From Prostheceraeus crozeri (taxonomy: Eukaryota; Platyhelminthes; Polycladida; Euryleptidae): a DNA stretch of 64,000 nucleotides. Both the position numbers and the translations under genes were made by a program. Positions 1-12,110 of the stretch are shown here, one piece after another (the stretch's first letter is position 1; each line of letters begins with the position of its first letter). The notes beneath the pieces are model-generated. The model was not told the DNA's origin. It searched no databases and saw nothing but the letters and a program-made list of their open reading frames with translations. The stretch is taken from assembly GCA_907163375.1 (NCBI GenBank), contig CAJQUW010008996.1, positions 253,001 to 317,000 of the forward strand. The letters run 5' to 3'.

Positions 1-184
1 TCTTCACATTCCTATGTAATTTGTCTTCTAGATTACGAATATGATGGTTAAAAATCATCCATCGAGGGCTTTTTGAGAAAAAGTCATGAATTCGAATGCA
101 GAATTTATTTAAAAATATTATCAATTAAAGTATTATTAACAGCTTTACATCAATGACCTTCATGTATTATTTAAATCATCTCTA

Positions 185-869
185 CACTGTAAACTGTAGA
201 CAGCCAAAAATCAGACAAAATAACAGCCAAAATGATCAGACAATTGCAACAGACAGCATCAGACAATCAACAGCCAAAAGTGGTTGTTCAGCACAGACAA
301 GATGAGAAAATTACCACACAAAATATCAGCTTGTCTATATTTCTAGAAATATTGACACTGGAACGATTTGACACTATCTATTTACAGTATATCTGGATCG
401 CTGTCCAACTCACTCACACAAGCATTCTTAAATATGCAGATTATGAACTACTCTGATATCTTCTAAGATGTCTTTCGTTCTGTCGCTGTCAACTTTCGGG
501 AAGTATAATAAATACCCTTGAAATTTAAAGAACATAGTAAAAACAGAATTAAAAGATGGCATCAATATGTCAAATATTCAGACCGGTTATTCCTATACAT
601 TCAAGTATTTCAAAAGAACCCTACTTATTTAAACATTGGATATTCTTATAATCAAAAATTATCAAGGATGCCATCCAATTTTGATAAAAGTGTATATATT
701 AGTCATAAGTAGTATGATATGCAGTAAACGTAATGATGCAAATTAGTGCGTGCGATGAGACAAAAATTGTCTGATAAGCAGGAAATTTATATGATAATAC
801 GTAACATCAGCCAAAATACTGATTTGGCTGATAAATTGTCTGACAAGTGGCTGCTTACAGTTTACAGTG
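185..869. mobile_element. Non-autonomous TIR DNA transposon, 685 bp (MITE-like)
   Basis: Both ends are inverted copies of a sequence starting CACTGTAAACTGTA and continuing through AGCCA to TCAGACAA, about 35 bp with a few mismatches. TA flanks both ends (183-184 and 870-871), as in TA-targeting superfamilies such as Tc1/mariner. The interior has several CAGACAA repeats and no transposase; its short ORFs (232-456, 518-712) have no recognisable content. The first nine bases resemble those of the element at 2,663. Confidence 0.75.
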
Positions 870-2536
870 TAAGTCTTAATAAATAAGTTCATGAAACACG
901 AAAGCACCGTTTAAAAGGGGTAAAATCTAACCCAATGACATTAACGACGGCATAACTCCTTCAAATTATCTTACATTACAATATTCAGGCTCGTCTTTTT
1001 TCATAAACTGCTCATAAATAATTTTGAAAATATCTCTACATTTTCTACTGCATTTGGTTAAATACCAGGCTCTATTAAACTAAGAAAAAAATATAATCAT
1101 ACTTACAAAAAGGTTTTAAATCAAAAACAAAACTTCCAACATATTCTTCAAATGCCTTCCGTTGTAGGCTCATACAGCAGCCACAACTTTTCTGGTGAAG
1201 TCCGGATTAGCGGTGTCTTTCACCGTGACATTTTGTCAAATGGAATCAAAATTTGAATGCAATGTTTCACTCACCCGTTTTCTGTAAATCCCCAGTCCTA
1301 ATGCCTGGATATACATAATTTGGTCGCATGATTAAATATGCAATGGAGTTTGGGTGTAATTGAAAAATCTAGCAGTAAACTGTCATTGTTAAACTTGTCA
1401 ATATATTCGCAGAACTTCTCGTCGAAATCTTTATCAAAATATTCGGTAAAGTTACCGTAGTTCTACGTGATCCTAAACTTAAGAAAGCCGATGCGAAAGG
1501 CAAAATTTCGATGTTGTGCACACTATTGCCATTAAACGATCCTCCGTGGTGTTGTTCCTTTTTTTGTGGCATTGCTTCAGCAAACCACCGGTATAAGCAA
1601 CTTCCTGAGACACGTTTTCCACTGTGCTAAATGTCTTCGATGGATAATCCTTTAACCATCATTCGTAATATAGAGGTCAAATTACATAGAAATGTGAAGA
1701 AAAGTCATTAGGGAAATTTCAAAAATGCAACCGCACTCTCCATGACACCGTGGCCGGCAGTGTGACGAAGTTGCTTGCTGACAGTAATTCTGTAGTCTTC
1801 GCAAATTCTAGGTCGGCCGCTTGGTCTGATTAGTGCCACGATTGACGTAGCATAAGGTGAGAACGAGACTTTCTTGGGTGCCGTCAGCCATTAGGTTTTA
1901 TAAATTCTGCTCAACCAATCGGCGTATGCCCTAAGAAAGTGATCTGGCACTGAAGAAATTTGGATCATCGACGAAGTCGAGATTAACTGGATCCATCTTC
2001 ATGCCACCGGAATTCTTGCTGCAGTGAAAGATCAGGTCTTCGATGAAATCCAATAAACGTTCGCTGAGAAGACTGTTGACGTAGTAAACAATCTGAATGT
2101 GGAGAGTCTCCTTTATCATTGTATGGAGAGAAACATTTGTTACAAATAAAGAGGCAGACCTCATTAGACCTCCAGCACACTAGAATCCGAAGAGAAATCG
2201 ATTACTGTGTTGATAGAAGGCTCTCATCACAAACACATGATATTGTTGTAAAAATCATTCGATCACTTTCACTTAAAGTCATCAAACAGAGAGCTATTCC
2301 AATGAGACTGACATTGCGGATGCTGGTCCCCGAGGTGGCAATCAATTCTTGCTATGCTTTATAGCTGTGTAATTGATTTTGGGAGCTACTCATTCAAAAT
2401 AAAAAAGGTGGCTCCATTCCCTCCCCCTTGGTCTATCAGTCCTACAATTAGCCCATGTAAAATATGTAAAAAGATCACACCATTATATGCATGACACTAG
2501 TCATGAAATTAAAATTTCAACTTTTGACATTAAAAC
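870..2536. other. Intergenic, no gene recognised
   Basis: AT-rich sequence with only short unsupported ORFs on both strands (for example 1,369-1,572, 1,931-2,164 and 2,119-2,364). No splice-bounded exon, RNA gene or repeat was recognised. Confidence 0.5.
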
Positions 2537-2662
2537 ATTGTATAAAAATGCATGAAAAGTGCACTTGCCAGTTTGCATACAAGTCCTCCAGACATGAAAG
2601 CTCAACAAGTTATATGGATCAATGAGCATTAATATTTCTACAGTTACATGTATATTCATGTA

Positions 2663-3704
2663 CACTGTAAATCGCTCAATACCAATCACATACGAAGGAT
2701 GCATATATATAGGATGCATAATAGGATATAATATAAGGATGCATAATATTTTTTGGCATATTTCTGTATTCTCTTGGTATATAGTTGTATGCTTTTCGTA
2801 TGCTATTTCAAATGTGGTATGCTTTACATGTACATACTAAAGCCATACCAGCACAATGTTTAAAGAAAGCATCAATTATGGTCTTACTTAGGCTATGTTG
2901 ATTTAAGGCCTTTTGTGAATAAAGATCACACTAATGTTACTACTGTTTTGTAAGTAGTGAGATAATGACATTCTAGAGTCAAACTTTCAATACTGAATTC
3001 GATTTTACTACATGTAAGTCTTAAGGCATTTCATGAATAATAAATAGGTATTTGACCATCAACAATTATTCATTACGTAATTTTGGAACTAAGCATATTA
3101 TCAATCCGAAATAAAACCTCATTATAATTCATGAACGCAAAAATAGTTATGTTTGAGATATATAAGTCAACATGGTTGCTCGAAAGGTAGGCTATCGTTT
3201 TAATGAAATGATGTTTATCAATTTAGTTTATGGAAATGAGCTAATTATGAGTCTTATGAATGCCATAAGACATTGCAAACACGACATGCAGCTTTAATTT
3301 CACAATGAATCTAATCTAGTCAAATATTACTCGATCAAGCAAAAAATATTCACGACTGGTATTACTGAAAAAAGTTATTTGTAAGTAGTATTTAATATAA
3401 CTTATTTTTGCCATGTGACTTAAAGCTTTTAATACGAAACACATGTGAATGAGGACCAATTTGCATCGGGCCTCGTATGTGAGACATACCAGCAACTCGC
3501 ATTTCATCATAAAACAGCCAATCACAGAAAGAATAGTTCGCATCGCTACATACCAATCATATACGAAAGTAAGTGAGATGTGGTATAAAAAACATACCAG
3601 ATCTCTGTAAACATGCGAGAATCTCGTATCAGATGTCAGTTTCAAATTGTATGTGATATTGGTATATGTTTGTATGTAATTTTCGTATCCGCCGATTTAC
3701 AGTG
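2663..3704. mobile_element. Non-autonomous TIR DNA transposon, 1,042 bp, copy 1
   Basis: The empty site is visible in duplicate block B near 40,083, where the sequence is uninterrupted. Here it is split by a segment starting CACTGTAAATCGCTCAATAC and ending CGATTTACAGTG, flanked by TA at 2,661-2,662 and 3,705-3,706. No transposase is encoded. Related copies lie near 4,905-5,255 (opposite orientation) and 10,096-10,570. Confidence 0.8.
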
Positions 3705-3706
3705 TA

Positions 3707-4900
3707 GTCATGGACTGTATAGCATGGTTTCAGAGTCGGAGCTGGAGCCCCCGGCGTCGCGCCTGCAGCCGGAGCATGAGCCGACAGAAATACCACGGCT
3801 CCGGCTTCATGCTTTACACGTATTTGACTTCAGTCACTTTACGAGATAAAGCGTTATTTGGCGGTGTAGCTGAAACGAATGCAAATGTGTCATCATTGTA
3901 GGTGATCGTTGTAAACCTCCCAAAGCCTGCTGGCCTTCATCTCTTCTCAAAAGATAACCTAATGCGAATCTTTCACCTGGATTCTAAAGGAGATCGCGCA
4001 CTTCTTTAAGATTGCTCTTGGTGGGGAACATGTGCATGCATTCTCACCTCAAATTTCATGCACCTATTATTTCATTTTAATGTGCGCTTAAATTTCATTC
4101 ACATAATCGGTTCTTTGTAAGAACTATAATTCTTCCCTATTACAAATGCATGTCCATTTATGCGTTAAGCATCTTCAATAAAATAAATAGACGTGCTTTT
4201 GATACAAAGAGAATTTTGGTTGAATTTGGAAGTATCCAATTGGTTCACTTTATTGATGAATACAGTATTAGAAGCTTGACATTTAGGCTGTTGAATCATC
4301 TCATCCGACCGGCAACACGAGTTCTGCAGGGAACGAGGCTGAAAATGAGACTTTTGGATAATGCGCTACACCCTATCCATGACTGCTACGAATCTGCGTG
4401 TCAGCCGAGTTCTACACTTTTCCTGTTCTAATCAGATACGACAGTAAAAAGAACGCATGTAAATTCAAATGGATGCAAATTGAGGTTTTCGTAAAACCCT
4501 TCCACTGCGGCCTGCCTGTGTTTCTAACTATAAAACCTCTTTTTTGATGCCTGGAGGGATGAAATACCGGTATATGATCTCGCCTCTGAAAAGCACTTAA
4601 GAGCGGTCGTGGAAAGGACTAAATCAGAGACCTGAATCAGTCCCCTACAAATAGAGATAATTGCCATGGTTCTCTCTGTGACTTACGCCTCATCAAAAGT
4701 TTCAAGCGGGAAGCACTAGCTAAGTCATTATATAGTTATACTTTTTACATGGAATATCTTCAGGTCATTTTCTTTCCTGTAGGTGTTTATGCCTCCAATC
4801 AGTGACGTATGTGAAAATGTATTTAAAATCAACAAGTTTCAGCAAAACTTTAATCACGCTGTTGTGCTTGGCCTATAGCTTCTTGAACAATGACATGTAC
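3707..4900. other. Conserved non-coding part of the duplicated block
   Basis: Close match to 40,086-41,300. The 93-codon ORF at 4,150-4,431 is kept in both copies (40,528-40,809) but has no recognisable domain. Part of the same sequence (the stretch around GACTTTC…GCGCTACACCC…CTACGAATCTGCG) recurs in diverged form beyond the transporter gene, at 10,040-10,095 and 44,190-44,340. That favours an old repeat over a gene. Confidence 0.45.
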
Positions 4901-4904
4901 ATGC

Positions 4905-5255
4905 TTTGTGTACATGTACACTTTTTTGATTATTCATGAAATGCCCTAGACTTACATGTATTAAAATCAGTATTGGAAGTTTGACTCTTGAATATTATTA
5001 TCTCACTACTTACAAAACAGTAGTAGCATTAGTGTGATCTTTATTGATAAAAGGCCTTAAATCAACATGCTTTAGACATAATTGATGCTTTCTTCTAACA
5101 TTGTGCTGGTACGGCTTTAGTATCCAAAGCACACCACATTTGAAATAGCATACGAAAAGCATGCAAATATATAGCAAGAGAGAATACAGAGATATACCAA
5201 AAAATGCTTTGGTATGCATCCTTCGTATGTTATTGGTATTGAGCGATTTGCAGTG
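4905..5255 (-). mobile_element. Truncated copy 2 of the CACTGTAAATCGC element
   Basis: The right end reads GAGCGATTTGCAGTG followed by TA, the inverted complement of the start of the element at 2,663. The interior matches copies 1 and 3. The segment is absent from block B, where CATGTACATGCACTG is continuous. The other terminus is missing or rearranged. Confidence 0.7.
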
Positions 5256-5369
5256 TATAGCTTCTTAAACAGTGATCTGTACATGCACTGCATGACCTAG
5301 AGATGGCTCTACATTTGCCGCAGTACTCACAGTTACCGAAGACCTCACTCTACTTCCCTTTGGATTTAT

Positions 5370-6430
5370 ATGGGATTTCTTTGATCTTGTCTGACAATAT
5401 GAGGCACCGAGCAGATCTCAATCGTGCAATTTCGTAGTAGCCATAGAGTGTACATCATTCTGTGAAAGCTTCATGTTCGGTCTCATGTTGGGGCCCGACT
5501 ATATGCCGAAAGGTCTTGGGTCGGGACCGGATCCGGAGGGGCACCATTTGTCAAAAAACGTGTCTTTTGTCTGTAAAATCCTTAGTTCTGGACCGATTTT
5601 CATAACTTTTTTTCATCTTGATCCTTAGGATCTCCTTTTGTCGGTCATGATGAATTCAAATTAATCCAACAAAGTTTTCTTCATGAAACATTTGGCTCAA
5701 GGCATATAAAGTGCCAAAGATGCCTGTCCCAAGCACAAATACTCTGTCTTCGGGAAGAAATTTCATTGTGATCTACTTAAATTACTAATATAAAGTTATG
5801 CATCATGTGAAAGTGCATGAATCGTTGTTTAACCCGACTATAGTTCATGATTGCATTTACACTTATTTGGGATACGTTTCAATTAGCCTTTGTCCTTCAA
5901 AAATTGTCTTCTGACCGGTGAACGTTTCGCAACTGAGAAATGATGTTTTAACTTTTATTATAAGACATAATACATCATTTGTGAGTCTACTTGTCACAAA
6001 AGAATTTCAAATTGTTGCTGAAACCACATGTTTTATCCGGATCTCATGAAAATAACGGAATTATCAACAGCCATAATGTAATCAAGCAACTTTTGTTGGA
6101 AAAGACAATGATTATCATGTCCATTTGACCGAGACCACAAAATTATCGGTCAGAAGACACCTGGTAATAATATATAGTACAAATATAAAACTTGCAAAAT
6201 GCTCATTTTCGCATTCAGCGTGAAAAATTGACCATGTATGCAGATTTCAAAGAAAGCGAAGTTGCAAAGTTTGAAAAGACAAAAATTGCCGAAAATGTTG
6301 TTATATAAAATGTCAAATATCAAACCGCAGCAGTGGTAGATGGACCACGGCTCCGAAGACCTGCCGTAGACGAACACAAAATTGTCGAACACTGCGAATG
6401 TGAATCTATTAATGAGTTGAGCAGTAATGA
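5370..6430. other. Unique 1.06-kb insertion in block A, nothing recognised
   Basis: Block B passes directly from CCCATTGGAATCC to the transporter 3' flank, whereas block A has about 1.06 kb more. I see no inverted ends, tail or coding region. The only sizeable ORF (6,150-6,392, minus strand) has no recognisable domain. Confidence 0.4.
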
Positions 6431-6543
6431 GTTAAGAATCTCTGAATATTTAGGAAGTCCAAGATAATGTAATTATTGTGAAAACAGAAGACAACTTGTA
6501 AATTTCGGTGCTTTCATATAGAGTGATTATATTCATCTCTTCA

Positions 6544-8851
6544 TTAATCGATGGCGTTCAGATACCAATTTCTGGATCTTCCATCACGCTTGATAAGGAA
6601 AAATGATACCAGCAGAAGGATAGAAGCCACTATAGATTCACAACCCATGGAGATATATGAAGCACTGTATGACTTAGTAGCATCTCTAAGTCCACCAGAT
6701 ATCAGTAAGTAAGTAAGTAAGTAAGTAAAGTGTATATTTCATTTACATTAGAAATCAAGGGTAGTGCACAATCAGAACGGTATGAACATTCTGCATAGTA
6801 AAAAATCAGGAAACACATGAGATTCAGCAGCAAATGCAAGCGTTTGTTGAAGAGTGATTAAAATAATCAGTAAATTATAGATACGTTAGATGTATGATAA
6901 AGTAAGAAACTGAATGGATACACGCACCATATCATCTATTCGAAGAATGTGTTATTTGCAAGAATGGTCGCCATTGGAAAGAAGGAGTTTCTTCGACGAG
7001 TTGTTAAAGTCTGTGGCTGTATAAAGTTTCTCGATCGAAACGACCTTGGTGGACACATTGATGTAGCGGATGTTCTGGACAAAGTGAAATATTCTTTAGG
7101 AGCCGAATTGTACTTCGTTCACGGCGCATTCTGATGTCAGGAAAATCTTCGCAGTCACAGTTGTCCCCACAGATGAGTCTGTGCGCTCTACGTTGAATTT
7201 TGTTTAGGATATTTTCGTTTTGTGCTGATAAGCCTATCATCAATGGAGAGCAGTATTCCATGACTGAGAGAATGAGACCATAATACACACGAATAAGGCA
7301 GGGGCGATCAAGAAACTTCTTCAATACCCTGAGAGCATATAATCGTCGAGATGCACAGAGGTTAATATGCTGTATCTGCCTGTTCCATTTCAGGTCCTCC
7401 GTGAAATATACCCCAAGTATTTTGATTTCCGAAGCTAAAGACATATCCGGAATGTAAGGAGGTACTTGATTTGTTGATTTAGGGATCCACAAATACTTGC
7501 ACTTACTGATATTCAGACGTAAACCTACAGACGATGACCACTGTAACATATTCTGATGCTCATCATAGGCAGAGAGAAGCGTAGAAGTAGTGATCGGATT
7601 ACAAATGTACAATCATCTACATATTTGATGACAGAGGTAGAGTGTTCCTGTTATAGCACCAATCCCTATACCTGCTGAATATACGCTCAATACATCAGAA
7701 TACACACTCTTCTTGAACACCAAAGCAAGTACTAATGGTCCACATGTGTAACACCCACCCACAAATGTTGCATTTAAGGCCGCCGTTATCACGAATTGAT
7801 AGAATTCGTTGCAAAATGTGGTTGATATTGCCATAATTCCAGCAGCAAACGGAAGAAAACTCCATGCGTAGAATCGATATCGAGCCATTCGTTCGTGCTG
7901 CACTATAAGACCAATACAGAGTCGTGTAACAACTTCAGTGAGCCCAGAAACACTTACAATTAAAGCCGCCTTAGATTCAGGAATACCTTTTTCAATGGCA
8001 TAGTCAATCACTAGGAGAACGTACGGAAAGAAACACCATAGGACAAATACACTGTACGATGAGAGAGTCCATATGACAGATAATCTAAAAATATCAAGTT
8101 GAAAACCAGTTTGACGTTCTTCATTCGCTGATTCATGTTTTGATATCAAAGGAACCTCTTCAACTTTAGTCGAATCCTTTATCACATTGTCATATGGCAG
8201 ATATGAAAAGGAGCTTGTTATCCGTTTATGACTTCGCCGTCGTTTATGGGATTTCGGCTCATAAGTTGGATCTGAACAAGGAACAAACACAGCTCCTGAA
8301 ATAATAACATGCAAAACCATGCCAGCGATAATAGTCACCGCTTCAAAGTATGACAAGTTAGTGAAGAGGTAGGATAGTAGGACCGAAAATATGAGAGATC
8401 CTGTTCCATACCCACATTGTGCTATTGCAAACGCAGCTCCTTTATGTTTATCGAAATAGTCCGCCAGAGCTATGAATGGAGGCAGGTAGGCCATAGAAGC
8501 TCCAATACCGCCAACAACACCAAATGTCAGAAGTAAAGCTGTTGCATCCGATATCCATGCGCTAATGAAGACTGCGGTGCCAAAGATGATCCCACCAATC
8601 ATGGCAATGTTCCGTGCAGACCAACGGTAACACATGACAGACACCAATGGGGACAGGATATATCGCAAGCCAGAGTTGGTGCCAATTATCCAAGCCGACA
8701 CGGCTGACGATCCTCCAAAGTTACGTAATATTTCTACATACCAGACTCCAAAACTTCTCTCGAGTCCACCTAAAATAAAAAAGGTCCAAAATGCTGCTGC
8801 CAATGAAACCCATGCCCATGGTCCTTCACGTCTGAAAACTGAGCTCCTCAT
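6544..8851 (-). pseudogene. SLC16/MCT-like major facilitator transporter, copy A, broken by a LINE insertion
   Basis: The reading frame from 8,851 encodes an MFS transporter nearly identical to the intact copy at 41,525-42,895. It starts with the same REGPWAWV motif, a match to the conserved TM1 signature of monocarboxylate transporters. The LINE at 6,707-7,640 cuts into the C-terminal coding part, so this frame stops after 412 residues with a few foreign residues. The missing C-terminal coding DNA, including the original stop, still lies beyond the insertion at 6,544-6,706. TM11 is cut short and TM12 and the tail are lost. A 3' splice acceptor (pyrimidines then ACAG) precedes the start by a few bases, as in the other copy. 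It is probably non-functional, although a truncated product cannot be excluded. Confidence 0.85.
6707..7640 (-). mobile_element. 5'-truncated CR1/Rex-like LINE fragment inserted in the transporter gene
   Basis: A 202-codon frame (7,004-7,612) encodes the part of a non-LTR reverse transcriptase downstream of the catalytic motif. It has the thumb-region motif IKILGVYF, followed by the C-terminal segment with QRRAHRLICG. Just upstream, in another frame, lies KYVDD, the catalytic YxDD, so the fragment begins at the active site and carries at least one frameshift. The 3' end is a (TTAC)n microsatellite tail (GTAA repeats at 6,707-6,728 on the plus strand), typical of CR1/L2-type elements. The short target duplication AGT lies at 6,704-6,706 and 7,641-7,643. 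The empty site is seen in the second transporter copy near 41,687. Confidence 0.85.
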
Positions 8852-9477
8852 TTGATCATCTGTAAAACAGAAGGCTGCCTTAATGTGAGTGAAAGATGTA
8901 TTAAAATTATGACAAGTGAGGTCTAAATACTTTTGCTTCTTCTAACAGGACCAAGTAATATACCGGCAATGTGTAGAGCAGGTGCCTTTCTTTCCTTCGT
9001 TTCCATAGACTTATTTTCTTACTACTATCTTGCTACCTTAAAAAGTAGACACGATTCTTGCTATATTCTATGAAGAGCTTCTAATATTTATTTTTGAAAA
9101 CTCACTCATCCGCAATCTCAAAAAAATAATGCAAAATTTTACATAACCAATGCTTGCTAAGCTTGCAATTTTGAAATTCCATCGAAAAATCCTAGGCCTG
9201 TTATTGCTGTTTTTGCTGCCAAGACCGTTAAACAAGTGATTATAATTACAGCATTGATAATAAATATGTCAACAAAAGATAATACAATCATATACTCGTA
9301 ATTCATGCTTTCCCAATGATTTCCCCATGGATATCCCAATGATTTATCAAATCTTCTTGGAATTGCATATGGGCTCCTTTGTTGACATAATTTAAGTCGA
9401 AACTCTCACGAACATCAAGCGGATTTCACACGAGTCTTGCGATCTTCATGGATCCTACGGAGGGCAAGCGAAATGCC

Positions 9478-9509
<32 letters not shown>

Positions 9510-10095
9510 TCCAAGTACAACATTATGCATGTCAGCGACACTAACAGAGCTATACAAAAGGAGAATGAGAAACATTTTTGAAATAAAGAGAGACAGAGAG
9601 GCAGGGAGGGAGGGAGAAATGGTATATTGCTTGCACGTTCGTTGAAAACAGTATAAAGCTCAGAAGCTGGTTGTCACTACATTCGTTTATATAGCTAATA
9701 TCAGCTTCCAGATAGTGAGTGATAGGTATAGAAGCTACTTCGTGAAGATTCATATTTGTTGAGTGATGCAGTTATGCAGTCATTTGGAAAACAATTAAAT
9801 GATGTTTGCACCACTTTAAATCTAACAAATTGTGTTTTAATTGATTAAGTATTCGTAGTAGGTAGCTGAAGTTCCATTTGAGATAAGTGTTTGCTTTCCG
9901 TCTACAGATAACCTAATAATACGATGTTATTTGCTATTTGGAAAAATTTTAGGATCTCTCGTTGAGAGCGGTTGTAAATATGCTCGGCAGTCTAGACGCA
10001 TCGATAAATATCAGTTCGGCAGTCTCAGCACGAGTTTTTGCATGGAACGAAACCGAAAATAAGACTTTCACAGAATGATATGCACCCCATGCCTA
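8852..10095. other. 5' flank of transporter copy A, no gene recognised
   Basis: Matches 42,896-44,245 of block B. It contains a GA microsatellite (about 9,486-9,510) and AT-rich sequence. The short ORFs here are simple-sequence or shadow frames. Confidence 0.5.
9486..9510. repeat. (GA)n microsatellite
   Basis: A run of GA dinucleotides within block A. The equivalent place in block B (43,499-43,710) is longer and duplicated. Confidence 0.9.
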
Positions 10096-10570
10096 CACTG
10101 GAAATCGCTCAATACCAATCACATGCGAAGTATGCATACCAAAATATTTGTTTGGTATATTTCTGTATCTATTTGTATGCTTTTCGTATGTTATTTCAAA
10201 TGTGGTGTGCTTTGGATACTAAAGCCGTACCAGCACAATGTTAAAGGAAAGCATCAATGATGTCTAAAAGATATTGAAAAGATGTTGCCTTTTGTCAATA
10301 AAGATCACACTAATGTTGCATGGTACTTACTACTGTTTTGTAAGTAGTGAGATAATTACATTCAAGTCATACTTTCAATACTCAATTCGATTTTAATACA
10401 TGTAAGTCGAAGGCATTTCATAAATATTCAACAAGTATTCAACCATCCACAATTATGCATTATGTAATTTTGAAATTAAGTATATTATCAATCCGAAATA
10501 AAAACACATTATAATTCATGAACCCAAAAATAGTTATGTTTGAGACATATAAATCAACATGGTTGCATGA
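10096..10570 (+). mobile_element. Copy 3 of the CACTGTAAATCGC element, right end lost
   Basis: It starts CACTGGAAATCGCTCAATAC directly after TA (10,094-10,095). Block B has the uninterrupted CCTACTACGAATCTGCG at this place. The interior matches copies 1 and 2. The right inverted end is missing, and about 300 bp of block B sequence is absent here, so an adjacent deletion is likely. Confidence 0.7.
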
Positions 10571-10957
10571 AAGATCCATTTGATCGGTCGGCGTCTATGA
10601 CCATGGGTGTGCATGGTTAAGACGTCGTGCAGGGGAGATGAAAGCACAGCAGGAAATGACTGCATAGTGATAAACATCGTCTAGACGCACACTCTCAAAC
10701 TCATCAACTAGCTAAAACGGCAAGCACGCATCCACAGGTCATTCACCTTAGTAATTGCCGTAAATTGCTGCAGTGATATGACTTATGGCAAACACCGCCA
10801 TGTTAGCATGACACGTATTTTTGGCTCATACATTGTGTGAGCATGTTCTGCACAAGTTACTGTAGAGCTCTCACTTCGATGTAGAAATGTAGGGTTTTCC
10901 AACATCTTGAAAATATTTTTTTTGACTTTTCATTCGAACAGAGTTAATTTGTTAATG

Positions 10958-11607
10958 TATTGGACTTCAAAACTTGCTGAATCATCGTATCACATCAATA
11001 GCAATCGCATGACATATATAAGGGAAAATATGCAAAGTAGTTAGGATATCATTTAAAAAACTGCATCCAAAACGAAGCAGGCCTACCACCACTGATCACT
11101 TAGCCAAATGAGGTTAAGGAGAATGTGGGCTGATCAGGTTAAGGAAATACGAGTAGAAGGTCAAAATTGGGAAATTTTTAAATATCTGCAAAATTTGCTG
11201 ATTGTCAGTTTTAATTTACGTGTAGATGATCTTTTCACAGTAAATTAACACTATCATCATTCAGTTCAGACACTGACTATGCTGCAAGTTGCATGCGATT
11301 CCGCGCAGCGCTTCAGAGTATTCGTAAACGCGAGTATATCAGATATCCTTTACGTCACAATAAAAAGGTTGATGAATGATGATAGTCAAATTCTCCGAGG
11401 CGAATAACTTTCACTAAAATTTTAGTTTGCTGCTAATGAGATTGCGAACCACAGTGAAATGAATTTTAGGATACTCGCTTCTTTCAAAGGCAAAATCTAA
11501 ACGGCTGACATGGTTCGGGCATGTATATTGTCATGAGGAGAACAAACACCTCAGAAAGGCGTCTTGAATGCAATAGGAGGAGGAAATCAGTCCGGTTGGC
11601 AGCTGTG
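10958..11607. other. Intergenic spacer left of P1, no gene recognised
   Basis: AT-rich with no coding signal recognised. The last six bases (11,602-11,607, GCTGTG) are the target duplication of Polinton P1. Confidence 0.6.
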
Positions 11608-11960
11608 AGTAGTAATGAATACTCCACTTCAAGCAGACCGAAGGCCTGCGCCGCAGGCGTCCCCCCTCGAAAACGATAGAAACTGGCTTGGCCGTCCGAC
11701 CGGGTGGGCTGGGCCGACCGAGAAGAAGTGATCGTATTGAAAAATGGAGGCCAGATTCGGATTCCTCGTGAAATTTTGCATCGGAATGATTATTTTCAGT
11801 CCAATCGGAGAAAAAAAGTTTTCTTAAAAAATTTGACTTTTGAAGATCATGTCCGCGTCCATTTGCTGAAAACGACAGTTTTTCCAACTTTGCTTCTAGT
11901 GATCGTAGAGAGTCGAGTGAGGGCTCGTTTGAAAGAGGGGAGAGAGAAAATGTTATATAC
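11608..11960. repeat. P1 left terminal inverted repeat and subterminal repeat
   Basis: The outer about 120 bp pair with 38,545-38,655 (shared blocks: GGAGTATT, CCTCGAAAACGA, GGCTGGGCCGACCGA). The inner part (about 11,735-11,950) is a GC-richer unit, GGCCAGATTCGGA through TTTCCAACTTTG to GTCGAGTGAGGGCTCG. It recurs twice near the left end of P3 (53,560-54,065), which ties P1 and P3 to one lineage. Confidence 0.8.
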
Positions 11961-12110
11961 CATATCTCCAACAACATCACCAGCAAAGACAACAGCATTA
12001 TTTAAAACAGTTCGTTTTAAAGATTTTCCGACAGTAGATAAGAGAGGTGCTACAACAGATTTCATCTCACCAAATATGCTACCTCAACAACGACGAGCAC
12101 CGGTGTAAAT
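11960..12110 (-). pseudogene. P1 small membrane-active minor capsid-like protein, remnant
   Basis: The minus-strand frame reads FGEMKSVVAPLLSTVGKS, then LKRTVLNNAVVFAGDVVGDM. This matches a short Gly/Ala-rich amphipathic segment I know from small Polinton and invertebrate element proteins, compared by others to adenovirus pVI/pX-type minor proteins. It lies downstream of the integrase and next to the left terminal repeat, into which its frame runs. It looks broken. Assignment rests on the repeating hydrophobic/basic pattern only. Confidence 0.45.

Larger units (their letters stand above)
2537..10957. repeat. Segmental duplication, left copy (A) with SLC16-like pseudogene
   Basis: This block matches 39,955-44,920 in the same orientation. 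The match begins at TTGTATAAAAATGCATGAAA and fades after GTTAATTTGTTAATGT near 10,957. Copy A is longer (8.4 kb against 5.0 kb) because it took up a 1,042-bp TIR element (2,663-3,704), a second partial copy (to 5,255), about 1.06 kb of unique sequence (about 5,370-6,430), a LINE fragment (6,707-7,640) and a third TIR-element copy (10,096 to about 10,570). Coding sequence of the two copies is nearly identical, so the duplication is recent. Confidence 0.85.

Noticed and set aside
4150-4431. 93-codon ORF conserved in both duplicate blocks
   Set aside because: The blocks are too similar for conservation of the frame to mean anything, no domain is visible, and part of the sequence recurs as a non-coding repeat elsewhere.
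8634-8855. 73-codon plus-strand ORF at the transporter start
   Set aside because: Antisense shadow of the transporter's first exon; the same goes for the ORF at 41,571-41,795.
9448-9645. ORF with Glu/Arg repeats
   Set aside because: Translated GA microsatellite.
11704-12108. 134-codon plus-strand ORF across the P1 left end
   Set aside because: It runs antisense through the terminal repeat and the minor-protein remnant, whose minus-strand reading is the meaningful one.
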